From: Candidatus Didemnitutus sp.
Lineage (GTDB): Bacteria; Verrucomicrobiota; Verrucomicrobiia; Opitutales; Opitutaceae
Direction of reading: 5' to 3'
Assembly (NCBI GenBank): GCA_017991595.1
Contig: JAGOQJ010000003.1
Location: forward strand, 186,001 to 250,000
DNA length: 64,000 nucleotides
A model generated the notes under the pieces. The model saw only the letters and a list, made by a program, of their open reading frames with translations, was not told the origin of the DNA and did not search any database. The translations under genes were made by a program, and so were the position numbers. Shown piece after piece: positions 34,882-43,871 of the stretch (the stretch's first letter is position 1; the number at the start of each line of letters is the position of its first letter).

Positions 34882-35748
34882 ATGCGCGCCGTCGACGCCC
34901 ACGTCCACCTTTACCCCGCCGCGGTCAACCGCGACCCGGCCGCGTGGGCGGCGGCGAACGGCGAGCCGCACTGGGCGACGCTGTGCACGCGGCACCGCAA
35001 GGACGGACGTCCGGTGCAACTCTTCCCGGACGTGGACGAGTTGCTGCGCACGATGGACGCCGCGGGCGTGGAGCGCAGCGTGCTGCTCGGCTGGTATTGG
35101 GAAACGCCCGCCGCCTGCGCGGAGCAAAACCGTTTCTACGCTGCCTGCGTGCAGGCGCACCCGGATCGCCTGAGCGCGTTCGCCACGGTGCATCCGGGCG
35201 ACGCGGCGGCGCTGGCGGAGGTGCGCTGGGCGCACGAACACGGCTTTCGCGGGCTGGGGGAGCTGTCGCCGCACTCGCTGGGGATCGCGCTGGACGATCT
35301 GCGGTGGCGCGACGTGCTGGCGCTGGCGGGCGAACTCGCGCTGCCGGTGAACCTGCACGTCACCGATCCGGAATCGCGGCCTTTCCCGGGGCGGGTGGCC
35401 ACGCCGCTGGAGGACTTCGTGGCGCTGGCGCGCGATTTTCCGGGCACGCGGTTCATCCTCGCGCACTGGGGCGGCGGACTGGCTTTCCAGCCGCGGATGC
35501 GCGCGGCGGCGAATGTGTGGTTCGACACGGCCGCTTCGCCCTTGCTCTACGGCCCCGACGTGTGGGCGCGCGCGGTCGCGGCGGTGGGCGCGGAGCGCTT
35601 GCTCTTCGGATCGGATTTCCCGCTGCGTCTCTATCCGTCGCAGGAGGACGGCGGCGGGCTCGCGACTTTTGTCGCGACGGCAGAGGAGAATCTGCCGCCG
35701 GAGACGCGGGATCGCGTTCTGCGTGCGAATGCCGCCGTGTTGCTCTGA
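34882..35748 (+). CDS. Amidohydrolase family protein (amidohydrolase 2 type)
   Basis: The protein has 288 residues and no signal peptide. The N-terminus DAHVHLYP gives the paired metal-binding His; LPVNLHVTD and FILAHWGGG add His ligands, and LLFGSDFPLRLYP the barrel-end Asp. This is the TIM-barrel amidohydrolase-2 group (ACMSD/2-pyrone-4,6-dicarboxylate hydrolase-like), whose members hydrolyse or decarboxylate small carboxylates. The substrate is not evident. It diverges from the NCS2 permease by 57 nt and converges with the amidase, so a catabolic link is possible but unproven. Confidence 0.85.
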   Translation: MRAVDAHVHLYPAAVNRDPAAWAAANGEPHWATLCTRHRKDGRPVQLFPDVDELLRTMDAAGVERSVLLGWYWETPAACAEQNRFYAACVQAHPDRLSAFATVHPGDAAALAEVRWAHEHGFRGLGELSPHSLGIALDDLRWRDVLALAGELALPVNLHVTDPESRPFPGRVATPLEDFVALARDFPGTRFILAHWGGGLAFQPRMRAAANVWFDTAASPLLYGPDVWARAVAAVGAERLLFGSDFPLRLYPSQEDGGGLATFVATAEENLPPETRDRVLRANAAVLL

Positions 35749-35760
35749 TCCCGTCGCCGG

Positions 35761-37065
35761 TCAGCGCGCGGCCTGTTCAAGCCACCACGTGAAGACCGGG
35801 CTGTCCTCGCGGGCCGCCAGCACCTGCAGCCCGGCCGTGAGTCCGCCGGGCAAGGCGACCGGCACGGTGAGGCAGGGCAAGCCGGCCAGACTGGCGGGTG
35901 TCGTGAAGGTGAGGATGGAGCGGCGCACCTCGGGCGTGCATTGGGCTTTCGTCAGCGCGGGCAACGGCGCGCAGGGCAACACGAGAAAATCGTGCGTGGC
36001 GAAATACGCCGCGAAGCTCGCGCGGATCTGCCCGAACACCGCGCGCGCCGCCGCGAGGGTTTCCTCCGGGAGTTTGCCGGCGTCGGTGAAACGCTGCCAG
36101 ATCGACGGATCGTAGTGCTCGCGGTAAGGGGCGAGCCAGTTGCGGTGCACGTCGTGCGCTTCGCGCGTCACGGCGGCGGTGTAGGCGGCCACGGCCTCGC
36201 TCCAATCGGCCAACAGGCCGCGGCGGGTGAGTTCGTCCGCGGCGGGGCAGAAGGCGGCCGCGTGGCGCGCACAGGCGGCGTCGACCGCCGGATCGGCGTC
36301 GGGCAGGAGGTCGGTGACGCGCAGGAAAACGCCGCGTGGCGGGTGCGCGAGTGCCGTTGCCGGGCCGATCAACGCGGCGAGGACAGTCTGCATGTCGGCC
36401 GCCTCGCGGGTGAACCAGCCGGCGGTGTCGCAGGTGGGCGAGAGCGGCACCGCGTCGCGGATGAACGCATGACCTGGGATACCGCGAAAGCCATGGACGC
36501 CGCAGAACGCGGCGGGCACGCGCACGGAGCCGCCGGTGTCGGTGCCGATCGCGAAGGGCACGACGCCGGCCGCCACGAGGGCGGCCGAGCCGCTGCTCGA
36601 GCCGCCAGCGAGGCGGTCGGGGAAGTGCGGATGCGGGCAGTCGCCGAAGGTGCGGTTCTCGCCGGTGAGGCCGGCCGCGAATTCGACGAGGTGCGTCTTG
36701 CCGGCGCAGGCCGCGCCGACTGCGCGCAGCCGGCGCACCAGCGTGGAGTCGCCGGGCGTGGGGCGCGCGCGGTCGAGGAAAGCCGAGCCGGCGCGCGTCG
36801 GCACACCGGCGACATCGAAGAGATCCTTCACCAGGTAGGGCACGCCGCGCAACGGCTGCGCCCGGTCGGCCGCGTCGAGTGCTTCGGCCAACTCGCGTTC
36901 CGGACGGAGCCACGCCAGCGCGGCGGAACGCAGCGCGGCGGGCAGGGCGTCGACCCGCGCGTGCACCGCGCGCGCGGCGGCGGTGGATGACAAGGTTTGC
37001 CAAGCCGCGAGGGGCAAAGGAACTGGCGTTTTGACGGCGTTCGTGTCCACTTGCGCGCGATTCAT
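35761..37065 (-). CDS. Amidase signature family amidase
   Basis: With this start the protein has 434 residues. The amidase-signature triad is present: Lys80 in PYLVKDLFD, a cis-Ser in LAGGSSSGSA (156-158) and the nucleophile Ser180 in GTDTGGSVRVPA. The family hydrolyses amides; compact members of this sort are often compared with indoleacetamide hydrolases and AtzF-like enzymes, but the substrate is not fixed by the motifs. Start 37065 (MNRAQ) overlaps the ATG of the divergent ABC gene by two bases; a start at 37107 would add 14 residues and overlap that gene more. Confidence 0.88.
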   Translation of the reverse strand: MNRAQVDTNAVKTPVPLPLAAWQTLSSTAAARAVHARVDALPAALRSAALAWLRPERELAEALDAADRAQPLRGVPYLVKDLFDVAGVPTRAGSAFLDRARPTPGDSTLVRRLRAVGAACAGKTHLVEFAAGLTGENRTFGDCPHPHFPDRLAGGSSSGSAALVAAGVVPFAIGTDTGGSVRVPAAFCGVHGFRGIPGHAFIRDAVPLSPTCDTAGWFTREAADMQTVLAALIGPATALAHPPRGVFLRVTDLLPDADPAVDAACARHAAAFCPAADELTRRGLLADWSEAVAAYTAAVTREAHDVHRNWLAPYREHYDPSIWQRFTDAGKLPEETLAAARAVFGQIRASFAAYFATHDFLVLPCAPLPALTKAQCTPEVRRSILTFTTPASLAGLPCLTVPVALPGGLTAGLQVLAAREDSPVFTWWLEQAAR

Positions 37066-37837
37066 GGACGCAGCCACGCCCATCGTCAAACTCCACCACG
37101 TCCGCAAGCGTTACGGCGACGGGCCCGTGGTGCTGGACGGGGTCGACTTGGCGGTGCGGCCGCGCGATTTCGTCAGCCTGATCGGTCCGAGCGGCTGCGG
37201 CAAATCGACGGTGTTGAAACTCATCTCCGGCCTCAGTCCGTGGACGGAAGGCGAGGTCACCGTGCTCGGCCGGGCGCCGCGGCAGGCGCGTGACCGCCAG
37301 GCGTTCATCTTTCAGGACGCCACACTGCTGCCGTGGCTGACGGCGCGGCGCAACGTCGAGGTGCCGCTGCGCCTGCGCGGCGTCGCGGCGGCGGAGCGAG
37401 CGGAAAAGGCGCGCGGCTGGCTCGACCGCGTGGGGCTGGCGGCGGTGGCGGACTATTATCCGCGACAACTTTCCGGCGGCATGAAGATGCGCGTCTCGAT
37501 CGCGCGCGCGCTGACGCTCGCGCCGGAACTGCTGTTGCTCGACGAGCCCTTTGGGGCGCTCGACGAAATGACGCGCCAGCGGCTGAACGAGTTGCTGCTG
37601 GCGCTGCGCGAGCAGGCGGCGTTCGCCGGGGTGTTCGTGACGCATTCGGTCGCGGAGGCGGTGTTCCTTTCCAATCGCATCGTCGTGATGGCGGCGAATC
37701 CCGGGCGTTTGCACGCCGAGATCGCGGTGGATTTCCCATATCCGCGGTGCGCGGAGCTGCGCGAGCGGCCGGAGTTCCAAGCGAAGGTGAACGAGGTGTC
37801 GCGGCTGCTGCACGCGGTGGAGGAGGGCGTGCGATGA
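37064..37837 (+). CDS. NitT/TauT-type ABC transporter ATP-binding protein
   Basis: The protein has 257 residues. It has Walker A GPSGCGKST, Q-loop FIFQDATLLPWLTARRNV, signature LSGGMKMR, Walker B LLLLDEPFGALDE and the switch His in FVTHSVAEAVFL. This is the nitrate/taurine/aliphatic sulfonate and thiamine-precursor group. The start is chosen as MDAATPIVKLHHV, giving the normal length; the frame is open before it. The stop overlaps the permease start (ATGA). Confidence 0.93.
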   Translation: MDAATPIVKLHHVRKRYGDGPVVLDGVDLAVRPRDFVSLIGPSGCGKSTVLKLISGLSPWTEGEVTVLGRAPRQARDRQAFIFQDATLLPWLTARRNVEVPLRLRGVAAAERAEKARGWLDRVGLAAVADYYPRQLSGGMKMRVSIARALTLAPELLLLDEPFGALDEMTRQRLNELLLALREQAAFAGVFVTHSVAEAVFLSNRIVVMAANPGRLHAEIAVDFPYPRCAELRERPEFQAKVNEVSRLLHAVEEGVR

Positions 37838-38628
37838 AGAAGACTCCGGTCTGGCTGTTGTGGACGTTGCCGCTGGTGAGCGGCGTGGCATTCGTCGCGC
37901 TCTGGTATGCCGTGCGCGCGTGGTCCGGGCTGCAGAGCTGGATCCTGCCGGCGCCGCTGGAAATCTTCGAGGCGGCGTGGCACGAACGGGCGCGTTTGCT
38001 CTCCGCCGTCGGCAGCACCGCGCTCGGCGCGCTGGCGGGTTTCGCCCTCGCGGCAACGGGCGGCTTGGTGACGGCGCTGCTGCTGGGTGTATCGCGCGCG
38101 CTGCACGCGAGCCTTTATCCCTGGCTGCTGATGTTGCAGATGACGCCGGTGATCGTGCTCACTCCGATCATCGTGCTGTGGGCCGGGCCGGGTTTTCCGG
38201 GCATCATCACCATCACTTGGTTGATCAGTTTTTTCCCCATCGTAGCGAACACGACGCAGGGGCTGCTTTCGACGGATTTGAACCACGTGGCGCTTTTCCG
38301 CATGTGCAACGCGAGCCGCTGGCAGGAGCTCCTGCTGCTGCGCGTGCCCTCGGCGCTGCCTTATTACCTCGCCGGGCTGCGCATCGCCGCGACGCTGGCG
38401 CCGATCGGCGCGATCTTCGGCGAATACATGGTGGGCAACGCCTCTGGCGGCTCGGGTGGGCTCGGTTTCCTCGTCTACAGCTACAACACGCAGATCAAGA
38501 TCCCGGCGCTGTTCGCCACCGCGCTGACGAGCTGCCTGCTCGGTTTCGTGTTCGTGGCAGCGGTCGCATTTCTGAATTGGGCCGTGCTGCGCAAGTGGCA
38601 TGATTCCTTCGAACGCAACGATCACTGA
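37834..38628 (+). CDS. NitT/TauT-type ABC transporter permease
   Basis: The protein has 264 residues and six predicted membrane segments, normal for the BPD_transp_1 group. The EAA-type loop lies around NASRWQELLLLRVPSALPYYLAGLRIA, with GAIFGEYMVG after it. It partners with the preceding ATPase and following lipoprotein; the three are contiguous (4-bp overlap, then 1 nt). Import of a thiamine precursor or another heteroaromatic compound is likely from the binding-protein family. Confidence 0.92.
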   Translation: MKKTPVWLLWTLPLVSGVAFVALWYAVRAWSGLQSWILPAPLEIFEAAWHERARLLSAVGSTALGALAGFALAATGGLVTALLLGVSRALHASLYPWLLMLQMTPVIVLTPIIVLWAGPGFPGIITITWLISFFPIVANTTQGLLSTDLNHVALFRMCNASRWQELLLLRVPSALPYYLAGLRIAATLAPIGAIFGEYMVGNASGGSGGLGFLVYSYNTQIKIPALFATALTSCLLGFVFVAAVAFLNWAVLRKWHDSFERNDH

Positions 38629-38629
38629 C

Positions 38630-39625
38630 ATGATTCGCTCCACGCTTTTCATCCTCGCCACGCTCGGGGTGGCGCTCCTCGCCGGTTGCGGCAAAAAAGA
38701 AGCTGCATCCGCGTCCGGCGGCCCGGCGCTCGTCAAGGTTCGGTTCCAGACCGACTGGTTCCCGCAGCCCGAGCACGGCGGTTATTATCAGGCGCTCGCC
38801 AAGGGCTACTACGCGGCGGAAGGGCTCGACGTGGAGCTCGTGCCCGGCGGCCCGAACGCGCAGGTGATGACCGGCGTGGCGACCGGCCGCATGCACCTCG
38901 GCATGACGAATGGCGACGATGTGATGGTGGCGGTCGGCCGCGGCGTGCCGCTGAAAATGGTGGCGGCCGAGATGCAGCGTGACGCGCAGGGCATCCTTTT
39001 TCACCGCGAGAATCCGATCCATGAGATCCGCGATCTCGACGGGCAGACGATCATGGCGGGAGCCGGGTCGGTGTGGATCGAGTTCGTGCAGCGGAAATAC
39101 GGCATCAAGTTCAACCTGCACCCGCTGGTGGGCGACCTCGCGCGGTTCATGAACGACAAACGTTTCGTCCAGCAGTGCTTCGTGACGAACGAGCCGTTTT
39201 TCGCCCGCCAGCGCGGCGCCGAGGTCGGTGCGCTGCTCATCGCGCATCCGGGCTACGAACCGTATCGCGTGATCTTCACGAGCGACGCTTTTCTGGCGGA
39301 GCATCCCGAGGTGGTGCGCAAATTCGTGCGCGCCTCGCTCCGCGGTTGGACGGAATACCTCACTGGCGACCCCGCGCCGGCCAACGCACTGCTGCAGCGG
39401 CTGCGGCCCGAGCTTTCACCCGAGTTCTTCGCCTACAGCATCCGGGCGATGAAGGATTACCAGCTCGTGCTCGGCGATCCCGCGCGCGGCGAGAAGATGG
39501 GCCAGCTCACGGCGGCGCGGCTCAAGACGCAGCTGAGCAACCTGCGCGAACTCGGCGCGATCGAGCGCGAGCTGCGCATCGAGGACGTGGCGACGTTCGA
39601 CTTCCTGCCGCCGGAGGCGCGCTGA
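38630..39625 (+). CDS. NMT1/THI5-like substrate-binding lipoprotein
   Basis: The protein has 331 residues. The signal ends in a lipobox, LLAGCGKKE, so the mature protein is anchored by its Cys. FQTDWFPQPEHGGYYQALAKGYY and PGGPNAQVMTGVATGRMHLGM are the NMT1/THI5-like pattern, shared by binding proteins for thiamine pyrimidine precursors (ThiY), riboflavin-type compounds and others. I cannot choose among these; no TPP riboswitch is seen upstream. It is the last gene of the importer operon and converges with argA, leaving 10 nt between stops. Confidence 0.87.
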   Translation: MIRSTLFILATLGVALLAGCGKKEAASASGGPALVKVRFQTDWFPQPEHGGYYQALAKGYYAAEGLDVELVPGGPNAQVMTGVATGRMHLGMTNGDDVMVAVGRGVPLKMVAAEMQRDAQGILFHRENPIHEIRDLDGQTIMAGAGSVWIEFVQRKYGIKFNLHPLVGDLARFMNDKRFVQQCFVTNEPFFARQRGAEVGALLIAHPGYEPYRVIFTSDAFLAEHPEVVRKFVRASLRGWTEYLTGDPAPANALLQRLRPELSPEFFAYSIRAMKDYQLVLGDPARGEKMGQLTAARLKTQLSNLRELGAIERELRIEDVATFDFLPPEAR

Positions 39626-39635
39626 GGCGCGCGGC

Positions 39636-40937
39636 TCAGGCGAGCTGCTTGCGCAGCACCTTCGAGTTGCGGCCGCTCTCCTCGTAGCTCTTGAGGCGGG
39701 ACTCGGGCAACGCGTCCTTGTCGACTTCCTCGAAGCCGCAGACGGACGTGAAGAAGGTGTAGGCCTGCGTCGAGAGGGCGATGACGGTCTTCGCGCCTTC
39801 GTCCTTTGCGACCTTGCAGCCGTAATCTACCATCTTCTTGCCAACGCCGCGGTGGTGATAGAACGGCATCACGTAGAGCGAGCCGACCTCGGCGAGGCCG
39901 GGGCGCTCGGGGAAGAAAGTGACCGAGCAGCAGGCGATGATGTTCTCGTCGATCTCGAAGACGTGGAAGTTCTCGATGTTCTTCTCGATCGCCTGCTGGG
40001 TGCGGAAGACCAGCTCCTCGCGCTTCACGGCGGAGCGGGTGAGGTTGTAGATTGCGCGCACGTCGCGCTTCGTGGCCTGGCGGATCTGCTGGTATTCGTT
40101 GCCGTGGATGAGCGTGCCGACGCCTTCGTTGGAGAAAATCTCGGTGAGCAGCGCGTCGATCTGGCGGCCGTCGAGCAGGTGGACGCGCGGCGTGCCGGTC
40201 TCGATGGCCTTGACGGCGTGCGCGGCCTTGCTGCGCATGGGCTCGTTGATCGAGTCGGGGCGCTCGGCGAGGATCTCGCGGAGGCGGTCGACGTTGATCT
40301 GGTGATGGAATTTGCCGGCGACTTCGAGGCCGCGGTGGGTCGTGAAATAGATGATCTTGGTGGCGTGGAGCGCCTCGGCCAGCTCGGCGGCGAGGAGGTC
40401 GGAGTTCACGCGCAGCGGGCGGCCGTCGCGGTCGAACGCGATGGGATTCACCACGGGGACGACGCCGGAGGAGATGAGCTGGAGGATGAAGTCGCGGTCG
40501 ATGCGGTCGACGCGGCCGGTGAGCTGGTGGTCGACGCCACGGAGGATGCCGATGGGCGCGGAGCGCACGGCGTTGGTCAGCGCGGCCTTGAGGTTCTGCT
40601 GCGTGAGGTCCTCGAGGACGAGGTGCGTGACGCGGCCGGCGGCGCGGATGGCGAGGTCGAGCGTGGCGGCGTCGGTCACGCCCGTGCCGGTGACGTCGGT
40701 GATGGGCACGCCGCGGAGGACGGAGAGTTCCTCGATCTGCTTGCCGATGCCGTGGACGATGACGACCTTGATGCCGAGCGAGCGCAGCACGGCGACGTCG
40801 AGGAGGATGTTGCCGAAGTTTTCGTCCGCCACGATGGCGCCGTCGATGGCGAGCACGAAGATCTGGTCCTGGTAACGCGGGACGTATTTCAGGATGCCGC
40901 GGAGATCGGTGGGTTTGATGTCGGCGCCGGTGGACAT
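39636..40937 (-). CDS. argA: Amino-acid N-acetyltransferase (N-acetylglutamate synthase)
   Basis: The protein has 433 residues, as for classical ArgA. Residues ~20-285 are an amino-acid-kinase fold (VVIVHGIGKQIEEL, GVVPVVNPIAFDRDGRPLRVNSD), which binds arginine as inhibitor. Residues ~290-430 are a GNAT domain with the acetyl-CoA loop SLYVMPFYHHRGVGKKMV. It makes N-acetylglutamate, the first step of arginine synthesis. It is a single-gene unit as far as can be seen; no other arg gene is in the window. Confidence 0.95.
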   Translation of the reverse strand: MSTGADIKPTDLRGILKYVPRYQDQIFVLAIDGAIVADENFGNILLDVAVLRSLGIKVVIVHGIGKQIEELSVLRGVPITDVTGTGVTDAATLDLAIRAAGRVTHLVLEDLTQQNLKAALTNAVRSAPIGILRGVDHQLTGRVDRIDRDFILQLISSGVVPVVNPIAFDRDGRPLRVNSDLLAAELAEALHATKIIYFTTHRGLEVAGKFHHQINVDRLREILAERPDSINEPMRSKAAHAVKAIETGTPRVHLLDGRQIDALLTEIFSNEGVGTLIHGNEYQQIRQATKRDVRAIYNLTRSAVKREELVFRTQQAIEKNIENFHVFEIDENIIACCSVTFFPERPGLAEVGSLYVMPFYHHRGVGKKMVDYGCKVAKDEGAKTVIALSTQAYTFFTSVCGFEEVDKDALPESRLKSYEESGRNSKVLRKQLA

Positions 40938-41015
40938 GTCGGAACGCGTTTAATCGGGCATCGCCGCCCGCCCGTCAATCGGGATGTGCGGTGCGGCGGG
41001 GCCGCGGCGGTGCGT

Positions 41016-41642
41016 TCAAGGTGTGACGGTGAACGTCCACTCGGCGACGGGGCCGCGGGCGGCGAGGCGCACGCGGTAGCGGCCCGGCTCCAGTCGCTCG
41101 GTATCGAGGCCGGCCCAATAGTCGCCGTCGTTCCAGCGGGTGAGCAGGTCCTTGCCGGGCAATTTTTCGAGGCTGGGCACGAGCACGATCTCGTCGCCGC
41201 GCCGGAGCGCGTCGACATGGCCGAGTTGGAGATGCTGGTCGGTGAGTGTGCCGGAGAAGTAGATGGCGCAGGTGGCGCCGCGGGCGACGCTCTGCGGAGC
41301 GGTGACGCGGCCGATGGTGGCGAGCAGGACGGGTTTTTCGGCGAAGGCCGCCTCAAGCTCGGCACCGAGGCCGGGGGCGCCGCGGTTCACGGTGGCTGCG
41401 AGGGTGAGGGCGGGTTTCTCGGCGGGGAGGCGGAGCTCCACCGGCAGTTTTTGCCAGCCGGCGGCGAGGAGGCGCGCGGTGGTGGCGCGGTTGTTCATGT
41501 CCTCGTAGGGCCGGAAGGCGCGCCCGGGCTTGCGGTAGTAGACGTTCACGAGCGTGTAGCCGACCACGAAGAGCACGATGGCGAGCGCGATCCATTTCAT
41601 GGACCACGGCTTCGGTGACGGACGCTTGGCGGGGACGCTCAT
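41016..41642 (-). CDS. Membrane-anchored protein of unknown function
   Basis: The protein has 208 residues. A Lys/Pro-rich N-terminus and one membrane helix (~16-36) precede an extracytoplasmic beta-rich part. The final ~90 residues (IYFSGTLTDQHLQLGHVDALRRGDEIVLVPS... ending LEPGRYRVRLAARGPVAEWTFTV) look like an immunoglobulin-type sandwich. I do not recognise the family. It lies between argA and the divergent proS, 122 nt from the latter. Confidence 0.75.
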   Translation of the reverse strand: MSVPAKRPSPKPWSMKWIALAIVLFVVGYTLVNVYYRKPGRAFRPYEDMNNRATTARLLAAGWQKLPVELRLPAEKPALTLAATVNRGAPGLGAELEAAFAEKPVLLATIGRVTAPQSVARGATCAIYFSGTLTDQHLQLGHVDALRRGDEIVLVPSLEKLPGKDLLTRWNDGDYWAGLDTERLEPGRYRVRLAARGPVAEWTFTVTP

Positions 41643-41764
41643 GCCGGGACCAAAGCCGCGTGGGGGCGCGGGCTCAAGGCGGTTTCGGCGGCGCGACGCG
41701 GCCGGCCCGGGACAGCAAATTCCGTTGCAGGCGGGCGGGGGAGTTGCTTCGGTGCCGGACTCAC

Positions 41765-43519
41765 ATGAAAAAGTGGTCGCAGACTTTCATCCCCACGCTC
41801 AAGGAGAGCCCGGCCGACGCCGAGATTGCCTCGCACAAGCTGATGTTGCGCGCGGGTCTCGTGCGCAAGCTGGCCGGTGGTTTCTACACCTTCATGCCGT
41901 CGGGCCTGCGCGTGTTGCAGAAGATCATGGCCATCTGCCGTGAGGAGATGGACCGCGAGGGCGGCATCGAGCTTGCCATGCCGCACATCCATCCGGTGGA
42001 GAATTGGACCGATGGCCCGCGTTGGGCCGCGGCGCGCGAGATCATGTATCGCGTCGACCACGCCGGCGCCGGCAAGGGCCGCAGCAAGGAACCGGAGTTC
42101 GTCCTCGGGCCCACGCACGAGGAGGTCATCACGCCGCTCGTGAAGACCGAGATCACGAGCTACCGCGACCTGCCGAAGAATTTCTACCAGATCACGCACA
42201 AGTTCCGGAATGAGATCCGCCCGCGCTACGGCCTGATGCGCGCCCGCGAGTTCATCATGAAGGACGCCTACAGCTTCGACGCGACCGATGACGGCGCGAT
42301 CGAGAGTTACAACAAGATGAAGCGCGCCTACACGGCGTTCTTCTCGCGTTGCGGCCTGAAGACCATCCCGGTCGAGGCCGACACCGGCGTCATGGGCGGC
42401 AGTTTCTCGCACGAGTTCATGGTCCCGGCCCCGGTCGGCGACGACGACATCGTCTATTCCGACGCCGGCTACTCCGCCAACCGCGAGAAGGCCACCAGTG
42501 CGATCGTGCCCGCCGACCTCGCGGACGCCGCGCCCGCCGGCGCGATCGAGGAATTCGCCACGCCCGGCATCGTCACCATCGCCGCGCTCGAGGCCGCGCC
42601 TTACTCGGTGCCGGCGGACCAGCAGTTCAAGACCCTCGTCTATGTCGGCGACGGCAAGCTCTTCCTCGTCATCGTGCGCGGTTGCGACGACGTCGAGGAG
42701 GCGAAGCTCGGTTCGCTCGGCTTCCAGCTCTGGCGCGCCGCCACGCCGGAGGAAATCGAGCCCGTCATGGGGGCCAAGCCCGGTTCGCTCGGTGCCGTGA
42801 AGGGCACGATCAAGAACCCCGCCGCGCTCGCCGGCATCTTCGCCGACCACGCCATCCGCCTGATCGGCAACGGCACGACCGGCGCGAACAAGGACGGTTT
42901 CCACCTCCGCCACGTCAACGTCGCGCGCGACCTCGCGATCACGAAGTTCGGCGATTTCCGCCGCGTGCGCGAAGGAGAGCCCTGCCCGAAGTCCGGCCAG
43001 CCGCTGAAGATTGTGCGCGCCATCGAGGTCGGCCACGTCTTCAAGCTCGGCACAAAATACTCCGAGAAGTTCGGCGCGGTTTACACCGACGACAAGAAGC
43101 AGTCGCACCCGATGGTGATGGGCTGCTACGGCATCGGCATCAGTCGCACGCTGCAGGCGATCGTCGAGCAATCGAACGACGCCGACGGCATTCTCTGGCC
43201 GTGGAGCGTCGCGCCGTGGCAGGTGATCGTCGTCAATCTCGATCCGCAGGACGCCGCCGCCAGCGACGTCGCGCAACAGCTTGCCACCGCCGCCGAAGCC
43301 GCGGGTGCCGACGTGTTGATCGACGACCGCGCGGAGCGCCCCGGCGTGAAGTTCAAGGACGCCGACCTGATCGGCATCCCGCTGCGCCTCACCGTCGGTG
43401 GCAAGGGCCTGAAGGAAGGCATCATCGAGCTGAAGTGGCGCGCGCAGAAGGAAATCCGCAAGGTCCCGCTCGCCGAGGCCGCCGGTGTCATCGCCGAGGC
43501 CGTGCGCTCGCAGGCCTGA
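41765..43519 (+). CDS. proS: Prolyl-tRNA synthetase
   Basis: The protein has 584 residues, the bacterial (ProS type 1) length. Class II motif 2 lies in THKFRNEIRPRYGLMRAREF and motif 3 in MGCYGIGISRTLQAIVEQ. The insertion editing domain (~225-400, YbaK-like, FKTLVYVGDGKLFLVIVRGCDDVEE) that removes Ala from tRNA-Pro is present, followed by the anticodon-binding domain (~480-580). The start MKKWSQTFIPTLKESPADAEI is the conserved N-terminus. clpS follows 52 nt downstream. Confidence 0.97.
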   Translation: MKKWSQTFIPTLKESPADAEIASHKLMLRAGLVRKLAGGFYTFMPSGLRVLQKIMAICREEMDREGGIELAMPHIHPVENWTDGPRWAAAREIMYRVDHAGAGKGRSKEPEFVLGPTHEEVITPLVKTEITSYRDLPKNFYQITHKFRNEIRPRYGLMRAREFIMKDAYSFDATDDGAIESYNKMKRAYTAFFSRCGLKTIPVEADTGVMGGSFSHEFMVPAPVGDDDIVYSDAGYSANREKATSAIVPADLADAAPAGAIEEFATPGIVTIAALEAAPYSVPADQQFKTLVYVGDGKLFLVIVRGCDDVEEAKLGSLGFQLWRAATPEEIEPVMGAKPGSLGAVKGTIKNPAALAGIFADHAIRLIGNGTTGANKDGFHLRHVNVARDLAITKFGDFRRVREGEPCPKSGQPLKIVRAIEVGHVFKLGTKYSEKFGAVYTDDKKQSHPMVMGCYGIGISRTLQAIVEQSNDADGILWPWSVAPWQVIVVNLDPQDAAASDVAQQLATAAEAAGADVLIDDRAERPGVKFKDADLIGIPLRLTVGGKGLKEGIIELKWRAQKEIRKVPLAEAAGVIAEAVRSQA

Positions 43520-43571
43520 GCGCCGGCACCCAGTCGTGCTCATTCCCGTCCGCCCGCTTCGTTTCGCGCCC

Positions 43572-43871
43572 ATGGCCGAGACCAATCCGCATCATTCCCC
43601 GGCCGAGGCCACCGCAACCGCGACGGCCTTGCAGGACGCATGGCGCGTCGTCGTGCTGAACGACCCGGTGAACCTGATGTCCTACGTCGTGCTGGTCTTC
43701 AAAAAGGTGTTCGGCTTCGACGAGACCCGGGCACGCAAGCACATGCTCGAGGTCCACGAACAGGGCCGCTCCGTGCTCTGGGTCGGCGAACGCGAGCCGG
43801 CCGAGGCCTACGTCTTCACGCTGCAACAGTGGCATCTCACCGCGATCCTGGAGTCCGATGAAACGGGTTGA
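43572..43871 (+). CDS. clpS: ATP-dependent Clp protease adaptor ClpS
   Basis: The protein has 99 residues. After a short flexible tail comes the ClpS core: VVLNDPVNLMSYVVLVFKKVFGF, RKHMLEVHEQGRSVLWVGERE and AEAYVFTLQQWHLTAILE. ClpS delivers N-degron substrates to ClpA or ClpC; the D-P-V-N and M-L-E-V-H positions form the N-degron pocket. Start 43572 gives the normal N-terminus. Its last 14 nt overlap the next gene, implying coupled expression. Confidence 0.93.
   Translation: MAETNPHHSPAEATATATALQDAWRVVVLNDPVNLMSYVVLVFKKVFGFDETRARKHMLEVHEQGRSVLWVGEREPAEAYVFTLQQWHLTAILESDETG

Noticed and set aside
36983-37100. TPP riboswitch before the NMT1/THI5-type importer
   Set aside because: This DNA is amidase coding sequence on the other strand, and no CUGAGA-type element precedes the ATPase gene.
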